A stretch of 64,000 nt of DNA, from positions 682,001-746,000 of the forward strand of contig NZ_AP025145.1 in the NCBI RefSeq assembly GCF_019977755.1, written 5' to 3'. This DNA comes from Vibrio penaeicida (GTDB lineage: Bacteria > Pseudomonadota > Gammaproteobacteria > Enterobacterales > Vibrionaceae). How positions within the stretch are numbered: position 1 is the first letter of the stretch; every line of letters starts with the position of its first letter. The position numbers and the translations under genes are program-made. The notes beneath the pieces are model-generated. The model saw only the letters and a program-made list of their open reading frames with translations. It made no database searches and was not told the DNA's origin. Below, piece by piece: positions 17,193-26,228 of this stretch.

Positions 17193-17822
17193 CTATACCT
17201 GATAGCGACAAACAAACATTTCCGCAGATTCTTCCGCAATGATGCGCATTTCTTCCTTGGATAATTCGCTTTTCATGCCCATCAGTTGGGGCCAAAATCC
17301 ACTGCCTTTAATGAGGCTGTGAAGCTGACTGTTCGCGAATTCGACATCCAGAGGCTTAAGACGTTTGTCTTCTACGGCGGATTTTATCCAGCGATGAATA
17401 GCGGTTTCCTGAGCGGAAATCTTTTCGATTTCTTTTTGGAGTTCTTCGGAGTTGTAGAATAGGTGCCCAAAGGCAACACGAGACAAATCTAAATATTCTC
17501 GTGATCCAATGAATTCTAGCTCCATATTAAGCAGCGCGACCAATTGCTCTTTCAAAGGCTTATCTGACTGATATTGAACTTCGATATCGACCATGGCTCT
17601 TTGCCAAAGATCCGACACCAAATGCATCACCAATGCTTCTTTAGATGCAAAGTGGTTATAGACAGTGCGTTTCGAGACGCCTGCAATGTGGGCGAGTTTG
17701 TCCATGCTGGTGGATTGAACACCAAATTCTTTGAATGCGCTTGTGGCTGCTTCTAATATCGCTGCCCGTTTTATCTCACTGCGAGTCTTCTTTTTTTCAG
17801 CCATGTCTTTCTTCTCGATCAT
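17193..17822 (-). CDS. TetR/AcrR-family regulator
   Basis: 209 residues from ATG 17822; ATG 17804 (six codons in) has the better site GAGAAG and is equally likely. The N-terminal HTH ('AILEAATSAFKEFGVQSTSMDKLAHIAGVSKRTVYNHFASKEALV') is canonical. The C-terminal domain resembles AefR-type TetR proteins. It is divergent from the MBL-fold gene at 17944, and the gap holds three copies of the 8-mer AGTTTACT, two of them as a perfect inverted repeat, so it probably represses that gene and itself. Confidence 0.82.
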   Translation of the reverse strand: MIEKKDMAEKKKTRSEIKRAAILEAATSAFKEFGVQSTSMDKLAHIAGVSKRTVYNHFASKEALVMHLVSDLWQRAMVDIEVQYQSDKPLKEQLVALLNMELEFIGSREYLDLSRVAFGHLFYNSEELQKEIEKISAQETAIHRWIKSAVEDKRLKPLDVEFANSQLHSLIKGSGFWPQLMGMKSELSKEEMRIIAEESAEMFVCRYQV

Positions 17823-17868
17823 GCTTACGTCGTATAAAAGTGGGAATTGAAATTATTTTACACTGATC

Positions 17869-17916
17869 AGTTTACTTTTTAAATCCTCGTTAGTAAACTG
17901 CACCGTGTAGTTTACT
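17869..17916. promoter_or_regulatory. TetR operator-like sites between regulator and MBL-fold gene
   Basis: AGTTTACT at 17869-17876 and 17909-17916, and its complement AGTAAACT at 17892-17899. The last two form a perfect 8-bp inverted repeat with a 9-bp spacer. Confidence 0.6.
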
Positions 17917-17943
17917 TTTGTTGTGTGTGTTTGGTATTTCAAT

Positions 17944-19041
17944 ATGAAACGTAGAATCTTATTAGTTATAGGGGTAATAGTTATGGCAACTGCTGGCATT
18001 ACAATCATGTCGTCGAGTAATGAAGATGGAAAATTTGTAAATACGGATACTCGCTATGAAACGGATTCTTCGAACATTTGGCAAATCACCAAAGCGTATG
18101 TAAAAGTGAATCGAATTACGCCTACACCGTCTACAGAAATTCCGGTATTACCAGTAACACCAGAACAGCTCAGTGCATCGCATGACGCTATGTACAGGCT
18201 GGGTCACTCGACTATTTTGATGAGGTTAAATGGCAAGTTGATTTTAACCGACCCAGTGTTAAGCGAACGAGCATCACCAGTGCAATGGGCGGGTCCAAAG
18301 CGCTTCCACGAAAGCCCGATTAGTGGGGAAGACTTACCTGAAATTGAAGTGGTGGTGATAAGCCATGACCATTACGATCACTTAGACAAAGACGCAATCA
18401 AACTGTTAGACAGCAAGGTAAAGCGTTTTCTAACGCCTCTTAAAGTTGGTCAGAGAATGATTGAATGGGGAGTTAGCCCAGATAAAGTGATTGAAATGGA
18501 TTGGTGGGATGAATACTCCGTTGAAGGCATTAAATTTGTGGCGACGCCGTCGCAACATTTTTCAGGAAGAGGGTTGTTTGACCGCGATAAAACGTTGTGG
18601 GCGAGCTGGGTGATTCAAAGTGAAACACGCAATCTGTTCTTTAGTGGAGACAGTGGCTACTTCAAAGGCTTTAAACAAATTGGTGAGAAGTACGGTCCGT
18701 TTGATGTCACCATGGTTGAGACTGGTGCGTATAACGAACTTTGGAGTGATATCCATATGATGCCAGAAGGGAGCATGCAAGCTCACCTAGATTTGAAAGG
18801 TCGTTATATGATGCCAATACATAATGGCACCTTTGATCTGTCACTTCATGATTGGTACGAACCGTTTGAACGTGTATTAGACTTGGCAACACAAAATGAA
18901 GTGACGCTTCTAACACCGAAGTTCGGACAAGAGATTGCGCTAGATGACGTGCCAGCCACACCGCATTGGTGGCGAGAAGTAGAAGCAGAAAAACACTGGG
19001 ATGAAGGTGAAGTCGCGAAAAATACATTAAGTTTCAATTAA
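17944..19041 (+). CDS. Membrane-anchored metallo-beta-lactamase-fold hydrolase (NAPE-PLD/UlaG-like)
   Basis: 365 residues from ATG 17944; a GTG-like extension to 17923 is less likely. An N-terminal anchor (residues 2-25, 'RRILLVIGVIVMATAGITIM') puts the enzyme outside the inner membrane. The metal site is complete: 'VISHDHYDHLD' for the first His/Asp set, 'ATPSQHFSGRG', 'LFFSGDSGYF' and a C-terminal 'MPIHNGTFD'. The overall pattern 'LGHSTILMRLNGKLILTDPVLS' is that of NAPE-phospholipase D-like lipoprotein hydrolases, but the substrate is unknown. Likely controlled by the divergent TetR. Confidence 0.82.
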   Translation: MKRRILLVIGVIVMATAGITIMSSSNEDGKFVNTDTRYETDSSNIWQITKAYVKVNRITPTPSTEIPVLPVTPEQLSASHDAMYRLGHSTILMRLNGKLILTDPVLSERASPVQWAGPKRFHESPISGEDLPEIEVVVISHDHYDHLDKDAIKLLDSKVKRFLTPLKVGQRMIEWGVSPDKVIEMDWWDEYSVEGIKFVATPSQHFSGRGLFDRDKTLWASWVIQSETRNLFFSGDSGYFKGFKQIGEKYGPFDVTMVETGAYNELWSDIHMMPEGSMQAHLDLKGRYMMPIHNGTFDLSLHDWYEPFERVLDLATQNEVTLLTPKFGQEIALDDVPATPHWWREVEAEKHWDEGEVAKNTLSFN

Positions 19042-19098
19042 TTTTGGTCTATTGAATCTTAATTAGGTTTTACCAAAATAGTATCCTTGTTGCGTATG

Positions 19099-19129
19099 TA
19101 TACCCAAGCGTCTTGAGGCGCTGGGTATA
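19099..19129. repeat. Short TATACCC/GGGTATA palindromic repeat
   Basis: A 31-bp near-perfect inverted repeat (TATACCCAAGCG / CGCTGGGTATA), a short member of the family at 5824 and 41828. It could also act as a weak terminator for the preceding gene. Confidence 0.55.
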
Positions 19130-19169
19130 AGCTTTGCTAACGCATCTATTGAAATGCAAGGAGGCTATT

Positions 19170-19427
19170 ATGATGGACCAGATGGCGATTTCGAGTTACT
19201 TAGGTTGGTTTCTAGCGTTATTGTTCGGTTACCCATTTGTGCTCGTAGGTTTACAATTAGCCGTGTACGAGGAACAAAAACGTAAGCGTGTAACATTCTG
19301 GTTTAACTTGGTATTTGCCGTCGTCATTTTGAGTGTCTTGGCATACCACATGCAAACAGAGATCGTCTATGGTGAGTCTTTGTTGGAAGCCTGGTACTCA
19401 CTTAACCCAGAAGACCGACCTAAATAG
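19170..19427 (+). CDS. Small two-helix membrane protein, unknown
   Basis: About 85 residues from ATG 19170 (or the next codon, ATG 19173), both behind AAGGAGG at 19158-19164. Two transmembrane helices ('SSYLGWFLALLFGYPFVLVGLQLAV' and 'VTFWFNLVFAVVILSVLAY') are joined by a basic loop 'EEQKRKR', which by the positive-inside rule puts the loop in the cytoplasm. I do not recognise the family. Confidence 0.6.
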   Translation: MMDQMAISSYLGWFLALLFGYPFVLVGLQLAVYEEQKRKRVTFWFNLVFAVVILSVLAYHMQTEIVYGESLLEAWYSLNPEDRPK

Positions 19428-19484
19428 TATCAGCTATGAACAATAGAACATCTTTCTAGTCATAATTTTATCGCGAACTCAAGC

Positions 19485-19793
19485 CTATTCAATCGGTAAT
19501 TCAGACAGGCACTTTCTACATAGGCAAGTACCTGTTTTTGTTAACGCACTGGTGTCTCTTTTTTCTAATTCGAAACACCAACAATGCGAACCGCCTGCAC
19601 TTATTTCACAAAACGTCGAGCTGCCACATTGGGAACACTCGTGTGTGGTTTGCTGACCCGATAGTTTATCCATCACATCGGATCGTTGTTTTTCTGATTT
19701 ATCTTTCCAACCAATAATTTCATCGATTGTTCTTAAACAGCCGCTGCAAATTCCAGCGTTATTTTTGCAGGCTGCGACACATGGTGACTTCAT
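19485..19793 (-). CDS. DUF1289 plus cysteine-rich CWC two-domain protein
   Basis: 102 residues with 12 cysteines. The first half is a DUF1289-type motif ('SPCVAACKNNAGICSGCLRTIDEIIGWKDKSEKQR'), thought to bind metal or an Fe-S centre. The second is a CWC-type motif ('HECSQCGSSTFCEISAGGSHCWCF' and 'CLCRKCL'). The two families are often separate, so this looks like a fusion. It is cytoplasmic, of unknown function. Upstream are three imperfect repeats of ATGCTCAAGGCT between 19799 and 19855. Confidence 0.75.
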   Translation of the reverse strand: MKSPCVAACKNNAGICSGCLRTIDEIIGWKDKSEKQRSDVMDKLSGQQTTHECSQCGSSTFCEISAGGSHCWCFELEKRDTSALTKTGTCLCRKCLSELPIE

Positions 19794-19991
19794 TTTTGTA
19801 TGCTCAGGGCTTTATTTTGTATGCTCAAGGCTATCGGTTAAATGCTAAGAGCTATTGATTATTTACTCACGCCGCGATTATATACCGAGCGTTGGTTTGG
19901 TGCGAGGTCGATTCGGTTGTTTAACTTGTGCAAGTATGGCAAGACTTGGTCTGGCTCAAGCACAGGCTCAGGCTAAATAGATAGGAAAGGG

Positions 19992-20852
19992 CTATTTATC
20001 GTCGTGTATTCTTTCTAGTGCTTCCACACGTCGAATTTCTGTTTCGGAGAACGTTTGGCTTCTAAGCGAGTCTATCGATTGTTGTTTGTCTGATTCGTTA
20101 CTGGGTTTGTTATTAATGGCGTCGCGCTTGGCTAGATAATCCTTCATTCTTTTGTCGAACTGAGCTCTTTGAGAGTCTAACTTTGCTAATCGGTTAGCAG
20201 CTTCTTCCCCCACTAATTCTACTCTCGCTAAGTGCTTTTGTTGGTCGGAATAGCCATCAAGCGTGTTTAATCGTTGTACCAAGGCGGCATTTTTTTCGCT
20301 TCGTTGGATATAATCGGGTTGGTTGGCAAGGTATTGCTCCCATTGACGTTGGAAATCGGCTTCACTTGAAGCTTGATTTCGCAGTTTCAATTTCTCTAGT
20401 GCCATTTCTCGAATGAGGTTTTCGTCGGCAAAGTAATCTTGCTGTTCCTCTTCACTAAACAAGCTGTTTTGAACTTCTAAAACCTGCTGGTGAATCGCCA
20501 GTAATGCATCGTAATTTAATTGCTCAAATTCCAAAGGTTCCAACTGGCTGAGGGCTTCTTTGTAAGCAATAAATTGATCAAATGAATCGCTGTTCACTTG
20601 GATACTTGGGTCTAACGTCGAAAATCCAGTACTGCTTTGTTTTATCTCTTCTAATGGCTGCTCTCCCATTGTCGCCAAGAAATAATCTATTACTTTACGG
20701 GATGATTCTTGATCAACTTCAGTACCTTGAAGTGAGCCAAATTTCTTGTTTACTGCATCGTTACCCTCTCCTATGTCTTGAGAAAGAAAAAAGACCGCCG
20801 CCAGACTCCCCGAGGCGATTATTATTGCGATGAATAAGGCGATCTTTTTCAT
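19992..20852 (-). CDS. Lipase-specific foldase (Lif), membrane-anchored
   Basis: 286 residues: an N-terminal anchor (4-24), then a helical, Gln/Glu/Lys-rich body as in Lif steric chaperones. The conserved Lif motif RxxFDYxLxxxGE appears as 'RKVIDYFLATMGE' (about 52-64). It folds the secreted lipase LipA in the periplasm before type II export. It lies 53 nt behind lipA on the same strand. The gene is called lifO, lipB or lif in different species. Confidence 0.88.
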   Translation of the reverse strand: MKKIALFIAIIIASGSLAAVFFLSQDIGEGNDAVNKKFGSLQGTEVDQESSRKVIDYFLATMGEQPLEEIKQSSTGFSTLDPSIQVNSDSFDQFIAYKEALSQLEPLEFEQLNYDALLAIHQQVLEVQNSLFSEEEQQDYFADENLIREMALEKLKLRNQASSEADFQRQWEQYLANQPDYIQRSEKNAALVQRLNTLDGYSDQQKHLARVELVGEEAANRLAKLDSQRAQFDKRMKDYLAKRDAINNKPSNESDKQQSIDSLRSQTFSETEIRRVEALERIHDDK

Positions 20853-20905
20853 AATTAGGTACCTTTTTGCATTAGCGTTTACGTTTTACTTAACGAGAGT
20901 ACAGG

Positions 20906-22094
<1,189 letters not shown>

Positions 22095-22144
22095 AAAATA
22101 AAAACCTACTGGCAAGGTTGTGTTTGAAACATCACCAGTAGGTT
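22095..22144 (-). terminator. Intrinsic terminator of the ACR3-sigma-GST unit
   Basis: A perfect 10-bp stem (22103-22112 with 22135-22144) and, on the minus strand, a T-rich run after it (22102 to 22092). It closes the minus-strand unit that ends at 22196. Confidence 0.8.
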
Positions 22145-22195
22145 GAGAATGTGAACTCAGATTAGCGTTTATAGGTGGCTAGCAGCGTGACACTC

Positions 22196-22999
22196 CTAGC
22201 AGCAGTTTGATGTTGAAGACGTGCGTTCTGCTTTCTTAATATTGAAAGCGGGTTGGGCTTGGCAGCAATCGCTGTCTTGCGTGCAACATTCTGCTCCTTT
22301 GTCGTCGCAACAGTCTTCATTTGGGTTACAGCATACTTTTTTACCTAACTCTGTTTCATCAGAGAGATAAAACTGAGTGAACTTGTTCAGGAAGTCATCA
22401 GCGACAGACTTTTCTGCTAACCCCGTTTCCATAAGTGCTTTTTGCCACTTTTGTACTCGTGGCAGACCACTCAAAAAGTCAAAGCGCGTATGTTGTTTCA
22501 CAATGTCGGTACGGTGCAACAGGGGCAACCATGCGATGTCTACGTTACTTAACTCTTTGCCATTGAAGAATGCACCATCAGATAATGCTTTCTCAGCAGA
22601 TAGGAACTTCTCGGCTTTTTCAAACACCGAAACGAGTTTTGCACCACGTTCTTGCAGTGCTGATTCGTCTTTGCTTCTCATTGTGCCGCATTGAGTCAGG
22701 TAGTGTTTTGTTGCTTGGTAGCTCCATGCACGGCTAATAGCTTTTTGTTCTGGTGTTAATGTTGGTTGCAGTGGTGCCGCGATATCGTCGATGTACTCCG
22801 CTATCGCATCAGACTCAAACAGCGCTTGACCTGAATCTGTAACCAGCAAAGGGACTTGCCCATTAGGAGATAGTTCTAGGAACCAGTCAGGTTTGTCTTT
22901 TAAGCTGATGTATTCGATCTCATACGGTAATTTTTTCGCTTCTAAAAGCGCGGTGACACGTTGAACAAATGGGCAAATAGTGAAGCTAATAATTTTCAT
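22196..22999 (-). CDS. Omega-type glutathione S-transferase with a metallothionein-like Cys tail
   Basis: 267 residues. The N-terminal thioredoxin fold carries 'FTICPFVQRV', the Cys-Pro-Phe active site of omega-class GSTs, which reduce rather than conjugate. 'ELSPNGQVPLLVTDSGQALFESDAIAEYID' is the GSH-binding block, and the helical domain ends near 215. The last 45 residues are unusual: five Cys-Cys pairs (223-224, 230-231, 238-239, 245-246, 266-267) in an acidic context, like a metallothionein. It is downstream of an ACR3 arsenite pump and a SigZ-like sigma factor, so metalloid reduction or chelation is the best guess. The gap to the sigma gene (127 nt) may have its own promoter. Confidence 0.82.
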   Translation of the reverse strand: MKIISFTICPFVQRVTALLEAKKLPYEIEYISLKDKPDWFLELSPNGQVPLLVTDSGQALFESDAIAEYIDDIAAPLQPTLTPEQKAISRAWSYQATKHYLTQCGTMRSKDESALQERGAKLVSVFEKAEKFLSAEKALSDGAFFNGKELSNVDIAWLPLLHRTDIVKQHTRFDFLSGLPRVQKWQKALMETGLAEKSVADDFLNKFTQFYLSDETELGKKVCCNPNEDCCDDKGAECCTQDSDCCQAQPAFNIKKAERTSSTSNCC

Positions 23000-23126
23000 A
23001 TAGTTAACTCTTTTCTGATTAGTGGGTCGAGAGACCCTAAACTTGTTTGTATATCTAAGACGAACAGGTTTCAGAAAAGACGAAAAAAAGACGATTTTTT
23101 AGAAAATTAAATTAGGTCAACAGACC

Positions 23127-23684
23127 CTAGCAACTCTTACAACCTTTTGATTTTGAATCACAATCGACTAGACTCCCTTGTTTGTTCAACGTGAGGTGAC
23201 AGCAATCTTCAAATTGTTTCCTGAGTTCTTGGCGTGCTTTCGATACTCGTGACTTTAATGTGGAATAACTGAGGTTTTGAGAAAGAGCGACCGCTTTTTG
23301 AGATTCTTGCTCAATGTCCACCGCCCAAATTAATTGGGCACTTTGCTCGGGTAAATTTTGTATAAATGGTAACAAGCACTTAGAGAATTCTTTTTGCATT
23401 TGATTCGCATCTTGTTCATACCAAAGATCTTTTTCTTCAATTGCTGACTGGCGCTTTGAGCGGCGGTAGAAATCCATGATGGCATTATTGGCAATTTGAA
23501 ATAACCAAGACTTTAAGCTGTCCCAGTTTTGGACTTTATCCAAATTCTCATGCGTTTTAATCAGCACATCCTGCAAGATGTCATCGACATCATCAGGGTT
23601 AGGTACTCTGGAATGCAAAAAGGCTTTTAACCCCTGCTGATATTCGTGCCAAATCGTTTCTATATTCTTCATTTCAGTATTCAC
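23127..23684 (-). CDS. ECF sigma factor, SigZ-like, with Cys-rich tail
   Basis: 185 residues from GTG 23684; ATG 23672 is an equal choice. Region 2 is 'DVDDILQDVLIKTHENLDKVQNWDSLKSWLFQIANNAIMDFYRRSKR' and region 4 is 'LPEQSAQLIWAVDIEQESQKAVALSQNLSYSTLKSRVSKARQELRKQ'. The C-terminus continues with 'FEDCCHLTLNKQG' and ends in 'CDSKSKGCKSC', five cysteines that could bind a metal and switch activity without a separate anti-sigma factor, of which none is seen. It lies 27 nt behind acr3, so it is probably co-transcribed. Three AAGACG copies (CGTCTT on the minus strand) stand between it and the GST gene and may be promoter parts. Confidence 0.82.
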   Translation of the reverse strand: MNTEMKNIETIWHEYQQGLKAFLHSRVPNPDDVDDILQDVLIKTHENLDKVQNWDSLKSWLFQIANNAIMDFYRRSKRQSAIEEKDLWYEQDANQMQKEFSKCLLPFIQNLPEQSAQLIWAVDIEQESQKAVALSQNLSYSTLKSRVSKARQELRKQFEDCCHLTLNKQGSLVDCDSKSKGCKSC

Positions 23685-23711
23685 ATTTTGAGTGCTTAAG
23701 GCTAACAGCTT

Positions 23712-24734
23712 CTAGCTTTCTTGAACGGGCTCAAAGTCATTTTTTGTTCTGTTCGCAAATGCAACTAAAGAGAGCATAACGGGCACTTCGACCAATACAC
23801 CCACGATAGTGGCTAATGCTGCCCCAGAATGAACGCCAAACAAACTGATGGCAACGGCAACAGCCAACTCAAAAAAGTTTGATGCTCCAATCATTGCACC
23901 TGGCGCTGCAACACAGTGTGGCTGACGTGTTTTCTTCATCCAATAATACGCGAGAGCAAAGATAAGATACGTTTGAATGAGTAACGGAACAGAAATGAAT
24001 AGGATGTCTACTGGATTACTTAAAATGGTGTTCGCTTGAAAACCAAACAGCAAAACAACGGTGCCGACTAAACCTAAAATTGATAAAGGTTTAATGGCTT
24101 TGCCAAGCCTATCTACTTTGGTCGGGTTATTGAGCACTTTTCGAGTCATTGCCCCCGCGACCAATGGCACAATGACGAAGAGAGAAACAGAAAGCAGAAG
24201 TGTGTCCCAAGGCACCGTTATGTCTGTCATGCCCAGAAGAAGGGCTGCAATCGGTGCGAAAGCGACGACCATAATGATGTCGTTAATCGCGACCTGGACA
24301 ATGGTGTAATTCGCATCCCCCTTGGTTAGTTGGCTCCACACAAAAACCATGGCTGTGCAGGGGGCGACGCCAAGCAAAATCATACCTGCGATGTATTGTT
24401 CTGCTAAATCCGAAACAATCCAGCTCCCGAAGACATAGCGCATGAAAACAACGGCAAGCAACGCCATCGTAAAAGGTTTGATTAACCAGTTAATGACAAT
24501 GGTGATCAACAACCCTTTTGGTCTTTTATGAACACTTTTGACTGATGTGAAATCGATTTGCATCATCATTGGGTAGATCATTAGCCAAATGAGAACAGCA
24601 ATAACCATATTAATTTGTGCATATTGCATGGCGGCTAGATACGAGAAAAGCTCTGGGAATAGGTACCCACTCACTATGCCCAGAATCATTCCTAGACCAA
24701 CCCAAACACTTAAAAATCTCTCGAAAATTCCCAT
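23712..24734 (-). CDS. ACR3-family arsenite efflux permease
   Basis: 340 residues with ten predicted transmembrane helices. Family motifs include '[15 protein letters not shown]', '[17 protein letters not shown]' and '[28 protein letters not shown]', whose Cys is the conserved arsenite-site residue of ACR3 pumps, and later '[18 protein letters not shown]'. It exports As(III), sometimes Sb(III), using the proton gradient. No arsR or arsC is next to it. A 7-bp inverted repeat of the ArsR/SmtB type lies 148 bp upstream. It is the first gene of a unit with the sigma factor and GST. Confidence 0.9.
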   Translation of the reverse strand: MGIFERFLSVWVGLGMILGIVSGYLFPELFSYLAAMQYAQINMVIAVLIWLMIYPMMMQIDFTSVKSVHKRPKGLLITIVINWLIKPFTMALLAVVFMRYVFGSWIVSDLAEQYIAGMILLGVAPCTAMVFVWSQLTKGDANYTIVQVAINDIIMVVAFAPIAALLLGMTDITVPWDTLLLSVSLFVIVPLVAGAMTRKVLNNPTKVDRLGKAIKPLSILGLVGTVVLLFGFQANTILSNPVDILFISVPLLIQTYLIFALAYYWMKKTRQPHCVAAPGAMIGASNFFELAVAVAISLFGVHSGAALATIVGVLVEVPVMLSLVAFANRTKNDFEPVQES

Positions 24735-24881
24735 GGTGAATCACTCTTCTTTAGATAAAACAGACGCGCATTTGCGTTTTACTACGCAGGCTTACGTTAG
24801 ACGAACTAAATGACAATTTGATGGTGTCTGGGGACATCTCAACATGCATCAGTATGGCATCTACTCACTAGTTAAAATTGC

Positions 24882-24901
24882 ATATATGTATATCCATATA
24901 T
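24882..24901. promoter_or_regulatory. ArsR/SmtB-like inverted repeat upstream of the ACR3 gene
   Basis: ATATATG (24882-24888) and CATATAT (24895-24901) with a 6-bp spacer. ArsR-family sites are often AT-rich repeats of this form, but no arsR gene is in the window. The rest of 24735-25199 shows nothing else recognisable. Confidence 0.35.
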
Positions 24902-25199
24902 TATGCTTATCATATTGCTTGTCAAACTTTAAATGATGACGTGATGATGTCGTAGGCTACTTGACGATAAGTTTGTATTTTCGGTATTTTGAAAGGAGAA
25001 CTGCCTTGAAGGTGTATTTCTTCTCCCTTGTCATAAAAGATTAATAATTTTTAATAAGTTAGCGTGAGTCTATAAGCAATAAGGATTTTTGGGAAATAGA
25101 GGTCTGCTTATGCTGGTCTCATCGGTATGAGTACATTTGCAAAATAACGATATTGTAATTACATTGAAATCATCTTGTAATATTTAAATGGGTGGGAAA

Positions 25200-25301
25200 A
25201 TGCAGCATCAAGAAATGATCCAACATTCACATTTTGGCGTGATCAGCCGAACCGTTCTGTTTTCACTCATATCTGTCATCGGTGTTTTGACGCTTATATG
25301 A
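25200..25301 (+). CDS. 33-residue single-helix membrane peptide
   Basis: ATG 25200 behind GGTGGG, ending at TGA 25299-25301. The first half is polar and His-rich ('MQHQEMIQHSHFG'); the second is one hydrophobic helix ('VLFSLISVIGVLTLI'). A terminator follows 40 bp later, which supports a real short transcript. Two tandem six-codon frames (25298-25318 and 25320-25340, both reading MSLEEK) lie between, the first overlapping the stop as ATGA. It is too short for family recognition. Confidence 0.5.
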   Translation: MQHQEMIQHSHFGVISRTVLFSLISVIGVLTLI

Positions 25302-25339
25302 GTTTAGAAGAAAAGTGAAATGAGTTTAGAAGAGAAATA

Positions 25340-25376
25340 ACCCCCAGACTTCGATATCGAGCTCTGGGGTTTTTTA
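25340..25376 (+). terminator. Intrinsic terminator after the 33-residue peptide
   Basis: The stem is CCCCAGA (25342-25348 region) with TCTGGGG (25363-25369), extended by the TCGATATCGA palindrome in its loop, then six or more T. It may also act for the minus-strand gene at 25420. Confidence 0.75.
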
Positions 25377-25419
25377 TTGCCTGTTACCTTGAATGCCACT
25401 TAAGCTGCTCTGGTTGGTT

Positions 25420-25647
25420 TTAAGTCCAGTAGTTATTTGCAGCAGCAACCGTTTGAAAGTTGATTGCAATAACTTGAGAGGCGGCGATTAAGTTCTCGGC
25501 GTTGTCAGCGTAGACAGGTCGGATCTTTTCTCTTACTTCTTCGGACGGTTGCGTGTACTTAACCCCCATCCTCGACATTTTTATTGCAAGTTGGTAGCCA
25601 TCTTCAGGCGTACTCGTTTTTAATGTCGCTAACCATTTATCACTCAT
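25420..25647 (-). CDS. Hexameric tyrosine-coordinated heme protein (HTHP)
   Basis: 75 residues from ATG 25647 behind AAAAAGGAAG; the longer frame to 25713 is rejected. It aligns by eye with HTHP of Silicibacter pomeroyi through its whole length: 'WLATLKTSTPEDGYQLAIKMSRMGVKYTQPSEEVRE' then 'RPVYADNAENLIAASQVIAINFQTVAAANNYW'. Tyr46 sits in the position of the axial heme-ligand Tyr. The known homologue forms hexamers and has peroxidase and catalase activity. It is divergent from an OhrR-type peroxide sensor, which fits a role in peroxide stress. Confidence 0.9.
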   Translation of the reverse strand: MSDKWLATLKTSTPEDGYQLAIKMSRMGVKYTQPSEEVREKIRPVYADNAENLIAASQVIAINFQTVAAANNYWT

Positions 25648-25796
25648 CACTTCTTCCTTTTTGTATTCATTTTGCTCGCTCACTATGTTGTTAGTGTGCG
25701 AACAGTTTGTCAACTAATAATAAGCTTACGAATATTTTGTCTATGATAGTGTGCATGCGTATAATGATGGTTACGAATGAAAACTTGGAGAATCGG

Positions 25797-26222
25797 GTGG
25801 CAGTAGCAGAATTAGATCGACAGCTGTGTTTTGCTCTATATTCAACATCCAATAAGCTGACATCAACGTACAGGGAGTTACTTGAACCTCATGGTTTAAC
25901 CTATACGCAATTTGTGGTGCTGATGGCATTGTGGAAAGAAGATGAGATTTCAATTAGTCAGCTAGCGAAGACAACAGAACTCAGCAAGGCAACCATGACG
26001 CCGCTGTTGAAACGAATGGAAGAGAAAAATCTTATTCGTCGGGAGCAGCTTGCGAATAATGAACGCCAAAAATCCATTGTACTAACGGATTTAGGGAGGG
26101 AGCTTTCTCAAAATAGCTCCGACATTACAGATAAGGTTTTTTGCTCAACCCGTTTAACTCAGGAAGAGGCAAATTCTATGATCCAGCTGTGTAAGAAGGT
26201 CAGAATACAAACAAACGAATAA
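25797..26222 (+). CDS. OhrR-type MarR-family peroxide-sensing regulator
   Basis: About 142 residues from GTG 25797, which has TTGGAG 6 nt ahead; the frame also offers ATG 25764/25767. 'ELDRQLCFALYSTSNKLTSTYRELLEPHGLTYTQFVVLMALW' carries the single N-terminal Cys that senses organic hydroperoxides in OhrR, in the expected LCFALY context. The winged helix is 'ISISQLAKTTELSKATMTPLLKRMEEKNLIRREQ...NERQKSIVLTDLG'. No ohr gene is adjacent; instead the divergent gene encodes the heme protein HTHP, the likely target. Confidence 0.85.
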   Translation: MAVAELDRQLCFALYSTSNKLTSTYRELLEPHGLTYTQFVVLMALWKEDEISISQLAKTTELSKATMTPLLKRMEEKNLIRREQLANNERQKSIVLTDLGRELSQNSSDITDKVFCSTRLTQEEANSMIQLCKKVRIQTNE

Positions 26223-26228
26223 AATTTG

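Noticed and set aside
19099..19129. Palindrome read as a regulatory operator of the 19170 gene
   Set aside because: It belongs to a repeat family seen at unrelated places in the window, so specific regulation is not supported.
25647..25713. 22-residue N-terminal extension of HTHP
   Set aside because: The known family starts at the MSDKW-type Met, and that codon has the good ribosome-binding site.
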